DNA of 34,209 nucleotides from Chromera velia (GCA_018398765.1 JAHBMJ010001171.1:1-34209), one strand, 5' to 3'. Counted from the stretch's first letter, positions 9,709-21,200 are shown. Translations and numbers: made by a program. Notes: generated by a model from the letters alone, not told the origin.

Positions 9709-10410
9709 TCAATGCATATACCAGGTGACGAAGGATTGCTGACCGTTGCCAAAGCGGGAAGAAATCGACTCCGAATGCACGCTGTTCCACGCGGGACTCT
9801 TCGATCGCGACAGACATCCTACGGTGTCGTCAGTAAAGGCTTCCTTGTCTGTGGAAACAAAGTCTACCTTCTCCTCCTCCGTGCAGGGAATCAACAAACT
9901 GTAGTGTACGTCTTTTAATAGTAGATATATGTGATCGGAGGCGGCGGCGGGACCTGGGAGATTGTTGGGGACAGGAATAGATCTGTATCGACCTTTGAAA
10001 GCACCCAGTTCCTCATAACGGTAGATTTTGATGGGCTGCCTGAATACGTGTACAGCCGCTCCGACTTCGAAGTCTGACGCATAGGTTCCGGCTCGTCCTG
10101 GTGCTGCGGCCATTCTCATTTTCGAAACATACGCTCTGACGTTTTGTATTCCATTTTCTTCAAGTACTCTTCGTCCCTCATTGGACAGCAAGTAGTCGCA
10201 GATGCGGAGTCGTATTTCGTAGGCACGAATTCCGAGCTTCATGCCGATGGCTGAAAAGAAGCAGTCCCCATCCTGCTCAGTGTGGCCTGTACGATAGCGG
10301 CTGGATGCTTCAGAAGACGAAAGGCAAAACCTCTGATTTGCCAAAGCGTCTTCTTGGTGTATCTTTTTCAAACGCATTTTTTCACGCTCCGAGTACGCAG
10401 CTGTATCCAT
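9709..10410 (-). CDS. OTU-family cysteine protease
   Basis: The ATG at 10,410 (the open frame begins two codons earlier with a GTG) opens a protein of about 233 residues. The catalytic motif DGDCFFSAI lies at about residues 47-55 and the partner His in the text VHYSLLIP at about 168-175. The spacing of about 120 residues fits an OTU domain. An acidic/basic leader (SEREKMRLKKIHQ) precedes it. OTU proteases remove ubiquitin from proteins, and OTU domains are often carried by Helitrons. The gene lies upstream of, and on the same strand as, the Helitron Rep remains, so it is either cargo of that element or a separate host gene. Unlike the Rep, it has no internal stop. A possible GT donor near 9,722 means the last few residues before the TGA may be intronic. 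Confidence 0.8.
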   Translation of the reverse strand: MDTAAYSEREKMRLKKIHQEDALANQRFCLSSSEASSRYRTGHTEQDGDCFFSAIGMKLGIRAYEIRLRICDYLLSNEGRRVLEENGIQNVRAYVSKMRMAAAPGRAGTYASDFEVGAAVHVFRQPIKIYRYEELGAFKGRYRSIPVPNNLPGPAAASDHIYLLLKDVHYSLLIPCTEEEKVDFVSTDKEAFTDDTVGCLSRSKSPAWNSVHSESISSRFGNGQQSFVTWYMH

Positions 10411-10419
10411 AAGCACAGA

Positions 10420-11235
10420 TCGAGTTAAGCATTGTCAACCAGAGTAGCATTGATGTCAAGCGACCGAAATGCATTCGTGTTGAGAGAAATGTCGCTCACA
10501 TATCATAACACATGGAGCAAGCTTACTTCTTTTTGCAGCTGCTTGTTGGTTCTTCCAACAGGTGAGTCGGGTGTACTCCTTGAGGTCTGCAGAGTCAACG
10601 GGCAAGTTTTTGTTCTGCCTTCGTCGGATTCTGAGAAGAAAGGCCTCTGTCTGCTTCAATTCTGCTAGTTCTGTCTTTTCCACACAGGTAAGAGGAGTCT
10701 GTTTTTGTTTAGAGCAGAGCTGTTGTCTGCGAGAAGTATTTGGAAAGGCCATAAATGACATCTTGAATTGATTGTAGGTTCAAATTCCAGAAGTACGTTG
10801 AAGTTACATTCGGTCGATCAACCCTTTTCACACAATCGTATTCGCTAGACTCAATTCCGACAGGCAGAGATACACAGGGAGATGCAATGATCGGAGTTTA
10901 GAGTGTAATAGAGGTGTGAGCATGCTGAGTAACAGAGCGCAATTTCAGAAAACAGGAAAGAAGCACGCACGATGTGTGGGTTGTATGCAATTAATTAAGG
11001 TCAGACATGCATGTATCAATTCAAATAACGCATGCATGCACATTTGATGGACTTTAATGGCCCCGGAAAGTTTGCTTGTTGAGGACGGTCCAGAAGCAGG
11101 TGAATTCGCTTTTTTGCGCCACTTTCAAGGAGCAAAATGTCGAAAATTTGCGTCTGACTGACCGTTAAAAAATGCTTCACTGGAGTAGAGTATATGATAT
11201 ACCGTCGCGTCAGATCGAGTCGCGTCAAGGCCGCG
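10420..11235. other. Stretch without a supported gene
   Basis: A plus-strand pair of splice-like sites (CAACAG/GTGAGT at about 10,560 and CACACAG/GTAAGA at about 10,687) and a minus-strand open frame of 101 codons (10,761-10,456) coincide here. I cannot decide which strand, if either, is coding. Confidence 0.4.
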
Positions 11236-11300
11236 TCTGCGTATATAGGGCCGAAGGCGCCGGGATGCGCCGGGCCGCCGGGGCGCTTATAGGTTTCAGA
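11236..11300 (+). promoter_or_regulatory. Candidate core promoter with GC-rich block
   Basis: GTATATAGGG at about 11,240 resembles a TATA element. It is followed by a dense GCGCC/CCGGG block (11,252-11,286) and a CTTATAGG. It lies about 500 bp ahead of the ATG at 11,754. The assignment rests only on sequence appearance and position. Confidence 0.25.
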
Positions 11301-11753
11301 TCGATATACTTCTGTCTCTCATCTCCATCCGTCTCCTCGTTTCTGTAGCTCACTTCGTTGGTATCCCACCTCCGTCACAGGCTCCGTGAGAGATGTGTTC
11401 GTGCAAAAACTTGTGAGACAGGCGCCAAAGGACGTGAGTGGATGTGAGTTGCGCAGCATTTCTGCGACTCAAAGGCCACCGTCGGCTGACGATCCAGCAG
11501 TTTTCCAAAAATTCTCCAACCTCAGCGGCTCTTCTTTTCAATTCTCGTTGAAGACTCATTCTCTTTCAGGCGTTTCGAGTAAACGCAGTCCGCCTCTGCC
11601 TTCTGCTTGTCAGATCAGAAGCAACTCAAAGGTTCCAGGGGAAAATGTCACGACCAGCAGCAAGATTTCACGGGTCTCTTCCAGGTCTTTCGACATCTTT
11701 TTCTCCGTCTCCGTCTCTTCTTCAAGCTTTTTGCTTTTCCGCTGACCCGGAAA

Positions 11754-12565
11754 ATGACTCAGTACCTTCCCTCTGCGTGCCTCATGTCTGCAGAAGACGC
11801 AGGAGTGCCTGAGTGCTCAGGCGTCCAGCCAGCACAAACAGCGGACGCCGTCCTCTCGTCCGTGTTTGGCCACACCCATCCAGGAGCAGAGGTACGTGGG
11901 TGGATGCGGTACGATTGCTCCCTCTTTGTCTTCCCCAAACCGGCTGCCTGATCTATGAGCGTCTTTTGAAAAACTCCCCGAAGATTCTTGGGCAGATTCT
12001 GTACACGTGCCTGCCCAAAAGAGCCCACTATCGAAAAATTTGGAAACAGAAAACATAGAAAAGCCCTCTCAATAACCCGTCTCCATTGAAGCAGCCGGGA
12101 CAGGATCAAGAGACGGTTGATGCTTCTACCGTCTCCCCGTCTCCTGAGATCCCTGTCCAGCCAAGCGTGTCCTTTTTGAGGACAGTCACGTTCAACCTCG
12201 TGAAACGCTTCCAGGAGAAGGGCTTTGCAGCCAACTGTACGTCACGTGGAGAGGCCCACAGCGTCATATGCGTCAACTGGGAGGCGGCCGCTGTCTACGC
12301 GATGCCAACGACGCTCCGGGTAGATTTGAACCTCCTGCCTGAGGACCGTCTCCTGGTGCGTGCACGTGTGGTTGTTGACTGTGCGCGCTTTTGCAACTGT
12401 TGCTGTTTGGGCCTTTTTGCAACAAGGGAGGCGGGGAAGCACAAGCAAAGAGCCAGGGAGATTCTGAAGGCGTGGGTAGAGGAGGTACGGGGTGCCGGTC
12501 TAGCTGTCCAGTGGAGTCAGATGCCCGGTGCCCCGAAGAGAGTGGTTCTGGAGAGGAATTTTTGA
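11754..12565 (+). CDS. Two-exon gene, unknown function
   Basis: Exon 1 is 11,754-11,891 (begins MTQYLPSACL) and stops at a GTACGT donor. Exon 2 begins at 12,092 or 12,095 (tandem AAG/CAG acceptor, both in phase 0) and ends with TGA at 12,563-12,565. The product of about 200 residues has a Ser/Pro-rich linker and then a folded-looking domain. That domain contains TFNLVKRFQEKGF, LRVDLNLLPEDR and the C-terminal ILKAWVEEVRGAGLAVQW. The alternation of hydrophobic strands and an amphipathic helix suggests a small alpha/beta domain, but I recognise no family. Exon 2 alone is open for 160 codons, which supports it more strongly than exon 1. A GTGCGT at 12,356 could start a further intron, but no acceptor in phase was found. 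Confidence 0.5.
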
Positions 12566-12826
12566 ATTAAGCGCTCCAGGCAATTTTTTTACAGCCTGAA
12601 TGCCCCGGTGTCAATTTTGATTCGATGATCAGTTTTGATTGAAGTGAATGAAGACGAAAGAAGTATGTATGTACTAGCTAGGAAGGTGTAAGTTCCCACC
12701 CTCTATCGACTGCCGAGCTCCCATGTGGTTCTATCAATCAATTGCCGTGATGGAACCGACGAACAGGATTTCTCTGCTTCTTTGGGCGTTTCCCCGTCAT
12801 TCCGCCAGACTCAAAGAAAGATGAAG
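12566..12826. other. Intergenic stretch
   Basis: No coding signal was seen. This is the downstream flank of the small plus gene. Confidence 0.4.
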
Positions 12827-12956
12827 CAAAGAAGGAAGGAAGGAAGAAACAACGGAAGAAAGGAAGGAAAGGAGGGAAGGAAGGAAGGAAGGAAGGAAGG
12901 AAGGCAGGCAGGCAGGCAGGAAGGAAGGAAGGAAGGAAGGGAGGAAGGAAGGAATG
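12827..12956. repeat. Compound (GGAA)n/(GGCA)n repeat
   Basis: GAAGGAAGG units run almost unbroken from 12,833. They are interrupted once by four GGCA units at about 12,902-12,918, then resume. The tract creates artificial Lys/Glu/Gly and Ser/Leu/Pro ORFs on the two strands. Confidence 0.95.
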
Positions 12957-13009
12957 AGAGACAGGCAGAGACGGAGAGTGACTGTTCGATAGAGTACCAA
13001 AAAGAAGCA

Positions 13010-13640
13010 GATCGGAAAACAGAAGCAGGAGGGGAGGGATCTGCAAGGAAGGGTGGTAGGAGTGAGTGTGAGGATAGAGACGGGGGGTTGCCCTGTTTGA
13101 TCGATGAGAGGAACAGAGGGAACGATCGAGCTGAACCTTTCGTACCTTTTTGATTTGAGTCACAACCTGATTATTGTTTGTGTACATGGGGTAGTGGGTG
13201 GGTGGAAGGATCGAGGCCTTCGATGGGGCCGGGTCTTCTCTTCCCTTCTCTTCTCTGGGCTGCATGCATGGGCCCTTCGCTCCTTTGACTCCCTTATTCT
13301 CCAGGGAAGGCTTGAGCCCTTCTCTCTTTTCTGAAGAGGCCTGTCTGCTCTGGAGATCTCTGGAGGATGGAGAGGTAGAGGAGTAGAGGGGAGGCGGGCC
13401 GGGATACAAGTCGACAACGCTACATGGAGTCCCCTTTTCTTACATCATTGTACCTTTTATAACTGAAGCCGAGGGGTGTCGCCTGATGGTAATGCGTCAC
13501 AGGTTGCGAGCATCTTCATGCGGCCTCGATGGATGTGCCTTTCCTAACCCAGCTGAGTGGAGGAAACAAGAATTTTGCATGCACATGGATTGCCAGCTAG
13601 GTCCAACTGAATGGCCGGGGGGACGTACGTGAAGCAGCTG
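13010..13640. other. Stretch without a supported gene
   Basis: The purine-rich plus strand continues beyond the repeat. Open frames on both strands appear compositional. Nothing else was identified. Confidence 0.4.
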
Positions 13641-14210
13641 CACAGTCTGTATTTCTTTAATACTTTTTTGATAGTATATGAGTAGTACAATGATCTAGAA
13701 TAAAACCTAGATTAAGACCTAATTTACGATAAAGAGTTACATAAACAAATAAGCAAAAAGTATTTGTAAGTCACACACAGTAAGTGTGAAAGTTTATATA
13801 TGAAGAAAGATACACATAACATGCATAAGTTTGTTTATCAGAATCACTCTCTAGATCGCTTTAAGGGACTAGAGTTGGTTAGCCTTCATGATGTTGGCAA
13901 GTACTATGAATCTAGCTATGAATGTGCTTACTAGGCAGCCTAGTAGGCAGCCCGACTCTACATAGCTAGACTTAGCATAACTTTGCTACAAGAATAAAAC
14001 CTTTATAGACAAATTATATGAAAAACTAAATAAAAAAGAATAGGTGCTGCGGTGCAACAGAGAATAAACCACTGTGAAAACCAGCAAAAACTGTCACTTA
14101 AAGAGACTGAATGTTACATTAATGTAATAAAAGCATCACAAAACCTAGAAATATGATATTTGTCCAGACTAAAAAAAAGTTTAAATTGTTTCTTACTATA
14201 GAGTTCGCTG
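13640..14210. other. AT-rich island I
   Basis: Base composition drops sharply in G+C relative to both flanks. There is no ORF of note. Several CTAG-containing words recur (ATCTAGAATAAAACCTAG at about 13,692; AGGCAGCCTAGTAGGCAGCC at about 13,934). It sits directly downstream of the last visible exon of the minus-strand gene (14,260), so it could be intron, 3' flank or inserted DNA. Confidence 0.6.
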
Positions 14211-14259
14211 CTGCACATCATCTTCGGCTTTCAGTAGAGCGCTGACGTCGATGTCATAC

Positions 14260-17200
14260 CTGTGTATGGATTTGTTGATCGAATTGATATTTGATTGAAT
14301 TTGAGAAGAGCCAGGCAATTAGATATTGAAAGCTCGCATGAAAGTCGAAGTGACAAACAAGAAGCTGACCGACCGACTCCACACAGACATGGATGTCAGA
14401 CTGAGAGACATTCAGGTGGACAGACGAATACCAGGCAAATTTCATCCGCAACAGGCGGCGCATGACATCAAGCAGACAATTGTCGTATAAAAATCCTCAT
14501 GCGATGCAGATCGATCTGAGAAGAGTTCTCCAACATGCCCTCCATGCATATATTCACACGATGTGTTGCCACTGATCGACTTACCAGTCGGGCCCTTCAG
14601 ATTCCCCCTTCTCTGCAGATTGATCCTCGGGGGGGATTATCCCTCCGGACGGAAAAGCCTCACGCTGCTGCTGCTGCTGCGCTTGGGTTGATCTCCGGCT
14701 GGTGCTGAGCTTGTCATAGCGTTCTTGGAGGCGTTGGAAGAAAAAGGGACCCAGGTCGCACAACAATTCGTCCTGCAGAAAGAATTGCGAGTCCATCCAT
14801 CCATCCATCCATCCATCCATCGACTTACTTCAACTTCATGCAGAGAGAGCTCTCACACCATAACTCTTGTCTGACCATAACAATTTAAGCAACCCAGTAG
14901 AGGGGTGAAGATGTTCCGATGAATTGTGCATGGAGACGTGAGAGAGAGAGAGAGAGAGAGAGTGAGAGACCTTGCTGGAGAGGGGCCGGGGCGATCTTCT
15001 CCCTCTACAGCCAGAAGAATCAAATCGAATGGAAGCAAGGGAAGGGAGAACTCTTTCCGAGGCGTCACGGCTCGAGACGATACCGCATGTTGAGACACCC
15101 TTCCCTCCCTGCGTCTTTCTGTCTTTCCCCCCCGGTTCCCCATATTTTTCTTTGTCTCTTTCGCTCTCTCTGTGTGTGTATGTGTGTGTGTTTGTTTGTC
15201 TGTTTCCTTCTGGCTCTCCCTCTCTTCTTCCTTCTCTCCATGTTTTCGTGTCCCTAGTATGCCTCCCTAGTATGCCTCTCTTTTCCTTCTTCACCCACCC
15301 ACCCACCCACCCACCCACTCACTCACTTACCCCCGGACGCAGAATCTCCCCAACGAGGGACACTAAGACGATGTGGGGCCACCTCCGCTCCAGCACCTGC
15401 GTTCACGCCCAAAAACAAACAAACAAACAGGGGTTGATTGAATCAAAGCAGATCTGTGAAGAAACAGACGCTGCAAGAACAGACATATGCAAAAAACAGA
15501 GGACAGGAAGGGGAGGCGAGACTACAAAAATTCCAACATGACAACACAGTCACGACAGCTTTCTTTTGTGTTATCATTCGTAATGTAATGTCAAAGCGTT
15601 TGCCCCATCTGTTTTCTTCACGTACACGAATATGCGTACCTGCGGGGAACCGTCAGATATATTCAGAGAAGTACAAATGGGCGAGGACGTGAGTGAGCAT
15701 CAGTGGAAGCAGAACAACAAAACGAGTGGTCGACAAGCCGGGTATCAGTGAGAGAAAGTGTGGAAGAAATGAAAGTGCGAGCATGCAAACGTCTGCCTTT
15801 CCACTGCAACATGACAAAAGAAAATAGAATTTGCTCAGAGCCCGAACCAACATCTTGAGGGCGACTGCTGAAGCACAAAGAGACAGGCCAGAAAGAATTT
15901 CAACTAACTACTGCAGAGCCAACAAACAAACAAACAAACTGACAAGTCTGAACTCGCAATTCCTTCGCCTGTGTCCGCCTGCTGCCTCTCTGCCCCCCAA
16001 ACAGTCCAGAGAGAGACCCGGAACGCCCGCCAGGGTCCTCCAGTCATTTACAAACGCTGCTGGAGAAACGAATCTGGATGTCTCGATTCGGAACTTGTCT
16101 CTGGGAGTCCGGCTGAGAGAGGATGAAGAGGATCGCGAAGAATCAGAGGAAGAAGAGACAGAGAGAAAACTGTTGTCGTCCTCGCTCTCTCCCTGCTTCT
16201 GCTGTCTTTGCTGTCTGCAGGACGTTCTTATTTCCTCCTGTGAGTCGTTGTCTTTGTGGGGGGATGCAGCGTCGAGAATCGTCTGAAAGAGAGAGAAAAA
16301 TTGCATAAATTCTCTTCATGCATCAAATGAAATGTCGATCGGTTGTGCCGGCCTTCCATGAGGTGCAATGTCGGGTCCCCAACGATCGGCGAAAGAAAGA
16401 GGGAAGAAGGAACACACGGAAGGAAAGTGACAGTCGATCAGTCCAGGGAGGCCTTCCTCCCTCGCGGAGCTACAGAGGGACAGCAGCCGCCCATCATCGG
16501 ACTGATTTTTATCAGAGAGCGGACATGAGGGAAGCAATGGGTCTGACTCTTCCTGCCTGACAACAATTTGAGATGGGAGGACGCTGAAGGCCATTCGTTG
16601 TCAAGTAAACTGAAAGCTTCACTTTGAATTTGCAGAGCGGTCAGATACGAATCTTCCGAGCAGGGCGTATAATAAAAGGAAATCATGTCATGCCAGGAGG
16701 CTGCAGAGAAAGAGAAGGTAGAGTGAGCAAAGCACTTCAAAACAGCTGAAACTGAAAATGCGACCCGTCATTCGATTTCATCACAGACAATCAGCAGAGA
16801 AATGCACTCAGACCGCATAAGTACTGCAGTCAAAATCAATCTTGGTCATCGAATCACCACCAAACTGTCACGCGGAAATCAACACACGGACGCACCCCTG
16901 CCGGAATTTGAAATTCTCCAGAGTTGTCGAAGCCCCCTGGAAGAGCGGCCTCCGATTCGTGTAGCACCGCACCGTTGTAGACCGCCAGGATGTGGGGACC
17001 CTGCGACCCGATGATTGAAAGCCAATAAATAGTTCGAATGAACCGACACCATTCATGCATGAAACACTGAATTTGAGGAAAGTCACACATCTGACAGGAA
17101 AGCCGAACAAGAGCCAGAAAGGAGGTGCTGCGCTGACCGACCCCTTCTATTCTTGTTGCACCATGACGAAGGCGGACTCCATACTGTGTCTCTCTGATTC

Positions 17201-17784
17201 CGAGGTGCACCCACGGTTTTCTCGCCGGGTTTTCTTCTGAGAGTTCAAATACCTCCAAGTCCTCTCTCAGTAGATCCTGCTGAATTCTGTAGAAGTCGCG
17301 TCTCTGCTCGATTGTCAGAGGAATGCCCAGCCAGGTCAAAGACACTTCTTCAGGGTCGGCAAACGGCAGCGTCTTGTGAACGCGAGAAGCAAAAACGCCC
17401 AATACTTGTCTGTTTGCGATGTGTTGCTTGCGTTGTCTGACAGCCTCCAGAAATTGACATCCGCTTCCAGCGGAGCTAGCTTCGGTAGACGAAACGCAAC
17501 GCTTGTGGTCAAGCTGCTTGAGGCGCGCAGACTGCCAGCGGTGCTTTTTAGGGGTTTGCATTCGAAGGGAATTGTGAAACAACACTGCAGACTTGTGCGC
17601 GCGTCAATGAAAATGTAGTTGCGTGCCACTGCATGTGTTGTCCACCCTCCAGAGAAGAGGCCTCTACTGCGATCTATCGACAAAGTCGTTCGAAGACGTT
17701 GAAGCTGCTGGCCGCTGAATCTGCATGAATGATTCAGAGAGAAACAGCAGGTTGAATCACACCGTCTACACAATGGATTTGGAC

Positions 17785-17786
<2 letters not shown>
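14260..17786 (-). CDS. Multi-exon gene, unrecognised (model incomplete)
   Basis: Several minus-strand segments look coding and have good splice borders. They are 17,720 downward after an ATGCAG acceptor (GLFSGGWTTHAVARNYIF...); 17,500-17,240 (text RRDFYRIQQDLLREDLEVFE); 16,700-16,560 after TTCTCTGCAG (SWHDMISFYYTPCSEDSYL); 16,282-15,960 (Ser/Asp-rich); 15,396-15,331 (exactly 22 codons, VLERRWPHIVLVSLVGEI...) joined in phase 0 to 14,772-14,585 (DELLCDLGPFFFQRLQERY, with a Gln run); and about 14,495-14,260 (MKFAWYSSVHLNVSQSD...) ending at GTATGA. A possible tiny first exon begins at ATG 17,786-17,784. Not every phase could be reconciled, so two genes or missed exons are possible. No domain was recognised. 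Confidence 0.4.
14793..14820. repeat. (CCAT)n microsatellite
   Basis: Seven tandem CCAT units lie just upstream (on the minus strand) of the acceptor at 14,774-14,773. Confidence 0.95.
14939..14962. repeat. (GA)n microsatellite
   Basis: About twelve GA units lie within the 558-bp intron between 15,330 and 14,773. Confidence 0.95.
15290..15330. repeat. Donor-adjacent tetranucleotide repeat
   Basis: Read on the minus strand, the donor GTAAGT at 15,330 runs directly into GTGAGTGAGTGGGTGGGTGGG. The repeat therefore forms the first 40 bp of the intron. Confidence 0.85.
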
Positions 17787-17816
<30 letters not shown>

Positions 17817-18135
17817 TAGGCCCAATACAGCATGCATGCACTGCATGCATGATATATATATATGCATGATGCATGCAAAACATGCAGAAAATATTGTGGG
17901 CGGGATTCGCGTTGCATGCATGCATGCGTGCATCCGCGCGCGGCCCTCGATCGCGTCATGCATGCATGCAGCCTTATAATTTTCTTTTTGTGCATGCATG
18001 AGCATGCACCTTCAAAAGCGCGCGCGCAATCGAGTGAACGCGCGCCGGACTGCATGTCACGCACGAAAGAATTAATTAAATTTATCGCATGCAATATGGA
18101 TCATGCATGCATAAATTATTGCAGCATATATATGA
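17783..18135. promoter_or_regulatory. Divergent promoter with TGCATGCA cluster
   Basis: Thirteen GCATGC cores start at 17,830, 17,834, 17,843, 17,871, 17,914, 17,918, 17,922, 17,960, 17,964, 17,992, 18,002, 18,087 and 18,105. Most are part of TGCATGCA or ATGCATGC palindromes. They are mixed with (AT)n tracts (17,785-17,806 and 17,851-17,863) and CGCGCG blocks. The block lies between a minus-strand gene ending its 5' side near 17,786 and a plus-strand gene starting at 18,253. TGCATGC-type words are bound by some apicomplexan AP2 factors. A role as a shared control region is inference from that and from the layout. Confidence 0.6.
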
Positions 18136-18252
18136 TCCGAACGGGATGCAGTACGTGAACTCTCAATCTTTTACTTTTGATCGAGCTTTGCAGTCTAGAA
18201 ATAATATGAAACAGCCAGTGTGCGAAAACAATGTGAAGTAGCGGCAGCCGGG

Positions 18253-21200
18253 ATGAAAGAGGAACGAGAAAAAAGCAGGCCCCCCGGGAGCGGGGAGGTT
18301 CACATCACCGTCACGGAGGCTCCACCGGATGCAAACCCCTTCCCTCCCCCAGACAGATCCAGCAGCATTGCTTGCCCTGACAGTGTCGCAATTCAGCGCA
18401 CCACTTTGCTGGAGCATCTTCGCCTCTCCTGGTCGAAGGTGACTGTGACGTCCCCACAGGAGCGTCAGCAGTCAAAGAAACCCCCCACACCCAATGGAGT
18501 CCCGTCCAATCCACAGAAATCCTACCAGCCAGGTGAACAGAGACCCAGTACTCGCTGTGGTGGGAGAGAGAAAGAAAGAAAAGTCGTCTTTAAAGACACA
18601 CAAACGTACGGGACTGGAGAAACGGGGTTGGAATACAGAAGCAACTCAGCGGGCAGGCGAGACGTGTACATAAAAAACTCGGGGGTAGACGGAATGGGAG
18701 GACGGTGTCACAGAGATTTGCAGGGAGACGTCCATTCGCCTTCCTGCCTGCCTCCTGTAAGTGAATATGCAAAGTGCAGCATGTGAACACGTAGACAGAT
18801 GAGCAGACAGACCACAACTACCGGTGCATCTTCGTAAAGTTTTCTCCCGCGGCATGCTTCAGCGCACATTCCTTTATGCGTTTTTTCATCAGCGGCATGC
18901 GGGCAGGCATTCAATCAGTCACCTGCGCGCTACTTCCACCTGGCTGCCCTCCCGCCCCGGTGGATTCTTCCTTGCCTACAGTGTGCTTGGAAGCTATCAC
19001 ACACAAGGCCTCGGGTTTAGCCCTAATCATCATATGCTCTCTCTTTTCAAATGTGCTTCAGAACACTCTATAAGGAATAAGGCTCTTGTTTCCCCCCCCC
19101 CATCATGTGTATGTAGGATCTTGTCTTTAACCCCCCTTACATCTTGCCCCCGAAAGTGTGAACGCGAACCTCATTGACGCGTGTGACATTTTCCTCTCTC
19201 CCTCCTACCCTCCCCTTCCTTCTCTTTTGATTTTGCAACCCCCTCTTTTTTCTTTCTTGATCCATCTATCTATCTTGCAGCCCTCTCTTTTGGGTCTCTG
19301 GAGGCAGAGAGAGGTGGAGGAGCTGAGCAAGAAGCTGCATGCCCTCGAGAGAGAAAACACACTCGGAGGGGAGTGGGGTGTTTCAGGGGATGCAGATGAT
19401 TTTCTCAGTGATGAAGAGGAAGAGATGGATCGTCGAGACAGGCCATCCTCCTCGACACCCTCTTCTTCCTCCTGCAAGAGCACAGGCAGGGGCTCACTTT
19501 CAAGTTTAAATGGGCGCAGAGCGCGCGAAAGAATCTCCGTCCAGCCTCCAGTCTTCGGACTCACCTCTCTCAACTACAGAGGGAGAGCGATTCCCCCTCA
19601 AGAAGGGGGTCTGAAAGAACACAGGAGGAGGAAATCTGCATCCCCATGCAGCTCAAAGAAAGAGAAACAAAGAGAAGGAGAAGACGAAGAAATCTCCCCG
19701 AGGGGGGGGGATCCAACAGCTCCCCCTGCCCCCCTTGCGCTAGAGACTTTAGTGGAGGAATTAGAAAGCTGGGCGGCAGAAATTTTAGGAAGGCAAACGC
19801 CGACTGGCCGGTGTGTCGACCCCCAGATAGCCGAGCTGATGGCACCTTGTCGGCCTCGGAGGCTCCTCTCCCCCATCCCCTCAAGAAAGCGACCCCAGTC
19901 AGCCCCACCCCCTCATCGAAGTGACCCTCCTTGGTTGAACTCTCTCCCCCCCCTCTGTGTGTCTCCTGTAGAGAGGGAAGTCCTCCTATCAAATAGACAC
20001 AAACTACGAGAATTCCGATCTCGAGTAGAAAGCCCTCGATACATCCGTTGGCCTCGCATGACCCCCCAATCCCCCACCATTCCAACGCATCACTCCGCCT
20101 CTTTCGGAACGCAATCGCTCTTGTTCGCACACAGAGCTTTCCCCACAACATCCTTAACGCTGCCATGGGAGACTGTATCCCCTTCACAGGCAAACGAGGG
20201 ATCACATGGGGCGTCTCTCGCGATCCGTCTTCGACAAAACGCACAAATTCCCCCCACTCTCGCCCCCCCCCTGCCAACATCTTCATGCACAGCCAGTATG
20301 TACTGTCTGGGACCCCCCAACCAACCTACGCAGAGCACACAAAAGGATGCAGATGGAAGCCGGTCGGGGACGCCTAGGGGAATCGAGGGATCGAAGGAAC
20401 AGTGGGAACGTTTTGTACAAATGCAGACGCAAAAGAATAACTTCCCAACTCCATCTGTAAGTGCCTTGGTCGAGACTCTGGCACGCACACTTTTTGTGGT
20501 GGGAATGGCCGGGAGAGGTGCGGGTACGGGTCGGAAATCGATTGCCGTGGACGTGTCTGCGTCCATCCCTGCTCTTGCAGCCCCGCCTCTTCGAAGAGCA
20601 TCTCAACCTCTACCGGAAGAGATGAACAATTGGATTCGATATCCAAGATATGAAGCGCATGTGTATCTCCGTGGAGGGGCGCCTTTACGCGCTCTCTGTT
20701 GCGGAGATACGAGGGGGGTGCGGCTGCACTTTGACGTGGCTGCAGGTGTGGTAGCAAATTGTTGCAATCGGCTCTGCAGAGAGAGCGTGCAGGTGGTCGC
20801 TTCTCTTGAAGAGGAGACGCGAGAGAAACTTTGGGGACTTTGGCACAGAGAGACGGGACTACCGTGTCCTCCCCCAAATCTTTCCTACCCTCTTCATCTT
20901 CTCCGTTCTCTAGTTCGACTCTCCCCCTCAACAGTCTCCTATGGAACTGCAATACTCAAAGAGCTGGAGGCCGAGGGCTCAAGAGCTCGGGCAGGGGGAA
21001 CTGCTTTGCTTGGAGAAAAAAGTAAGTAAGCCGACATGCAGATAAGTGAATGTTTGCTTTTTTGCTGTCAGCAGGTTTCTTAGACATGTTTTTCTGCCTG
21101 CTTCTTCTTCTGCAGCCGACGTCCATCACTCGCTTCATGCATGTACACGCACTCTTATTATCTTCCTTTTGTGCACTTCTTTGATCCCTGCAGGCGAGGG

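Larger units (their letters stand above)
2824..10410 (-). mobile_element. Helitron relic with probable OTU companion gene
   Basis: The span covers the Rep segment (5,037-2,824), the N-terminal segment (8,389-7,558) and, less surely, the OTU gene (10,410-9,709), all on the minus strand and in the order seen in many Helitrons. The LTR element at 5,038-7,553 is a later insertion. Helitron ends (5' TC; 3' hairpin plus CTRR) were not located. The helicase part is missing and the left side is cut at about 2,824 next to the GIY-YIG element. Confidence 0.6.

Noticed and set aside
10456-10761. Possible THAP-like zinc finger (text ICERHFSQHEC on the minus strand)
   Set aside because: The first Cys pair and the conserved Trp/Pro spacing of THAP domains are missing, and the strand of this region is unclear.
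12725-13153. Plus-strand ORF rich in Lys/Glu/Gly/Arg
   Set aside because: It is generated by the GGAA repeat; the flanks do not look coding.
21116-21193. Upstream acceptor adding 26 codons to exon 3 of the long gene
   Set aside because: It is in phase and has a good CTTCTGCAG, but the added text is hydrophobic and unlike the rest; the acceptor at 21,193 is preferred.
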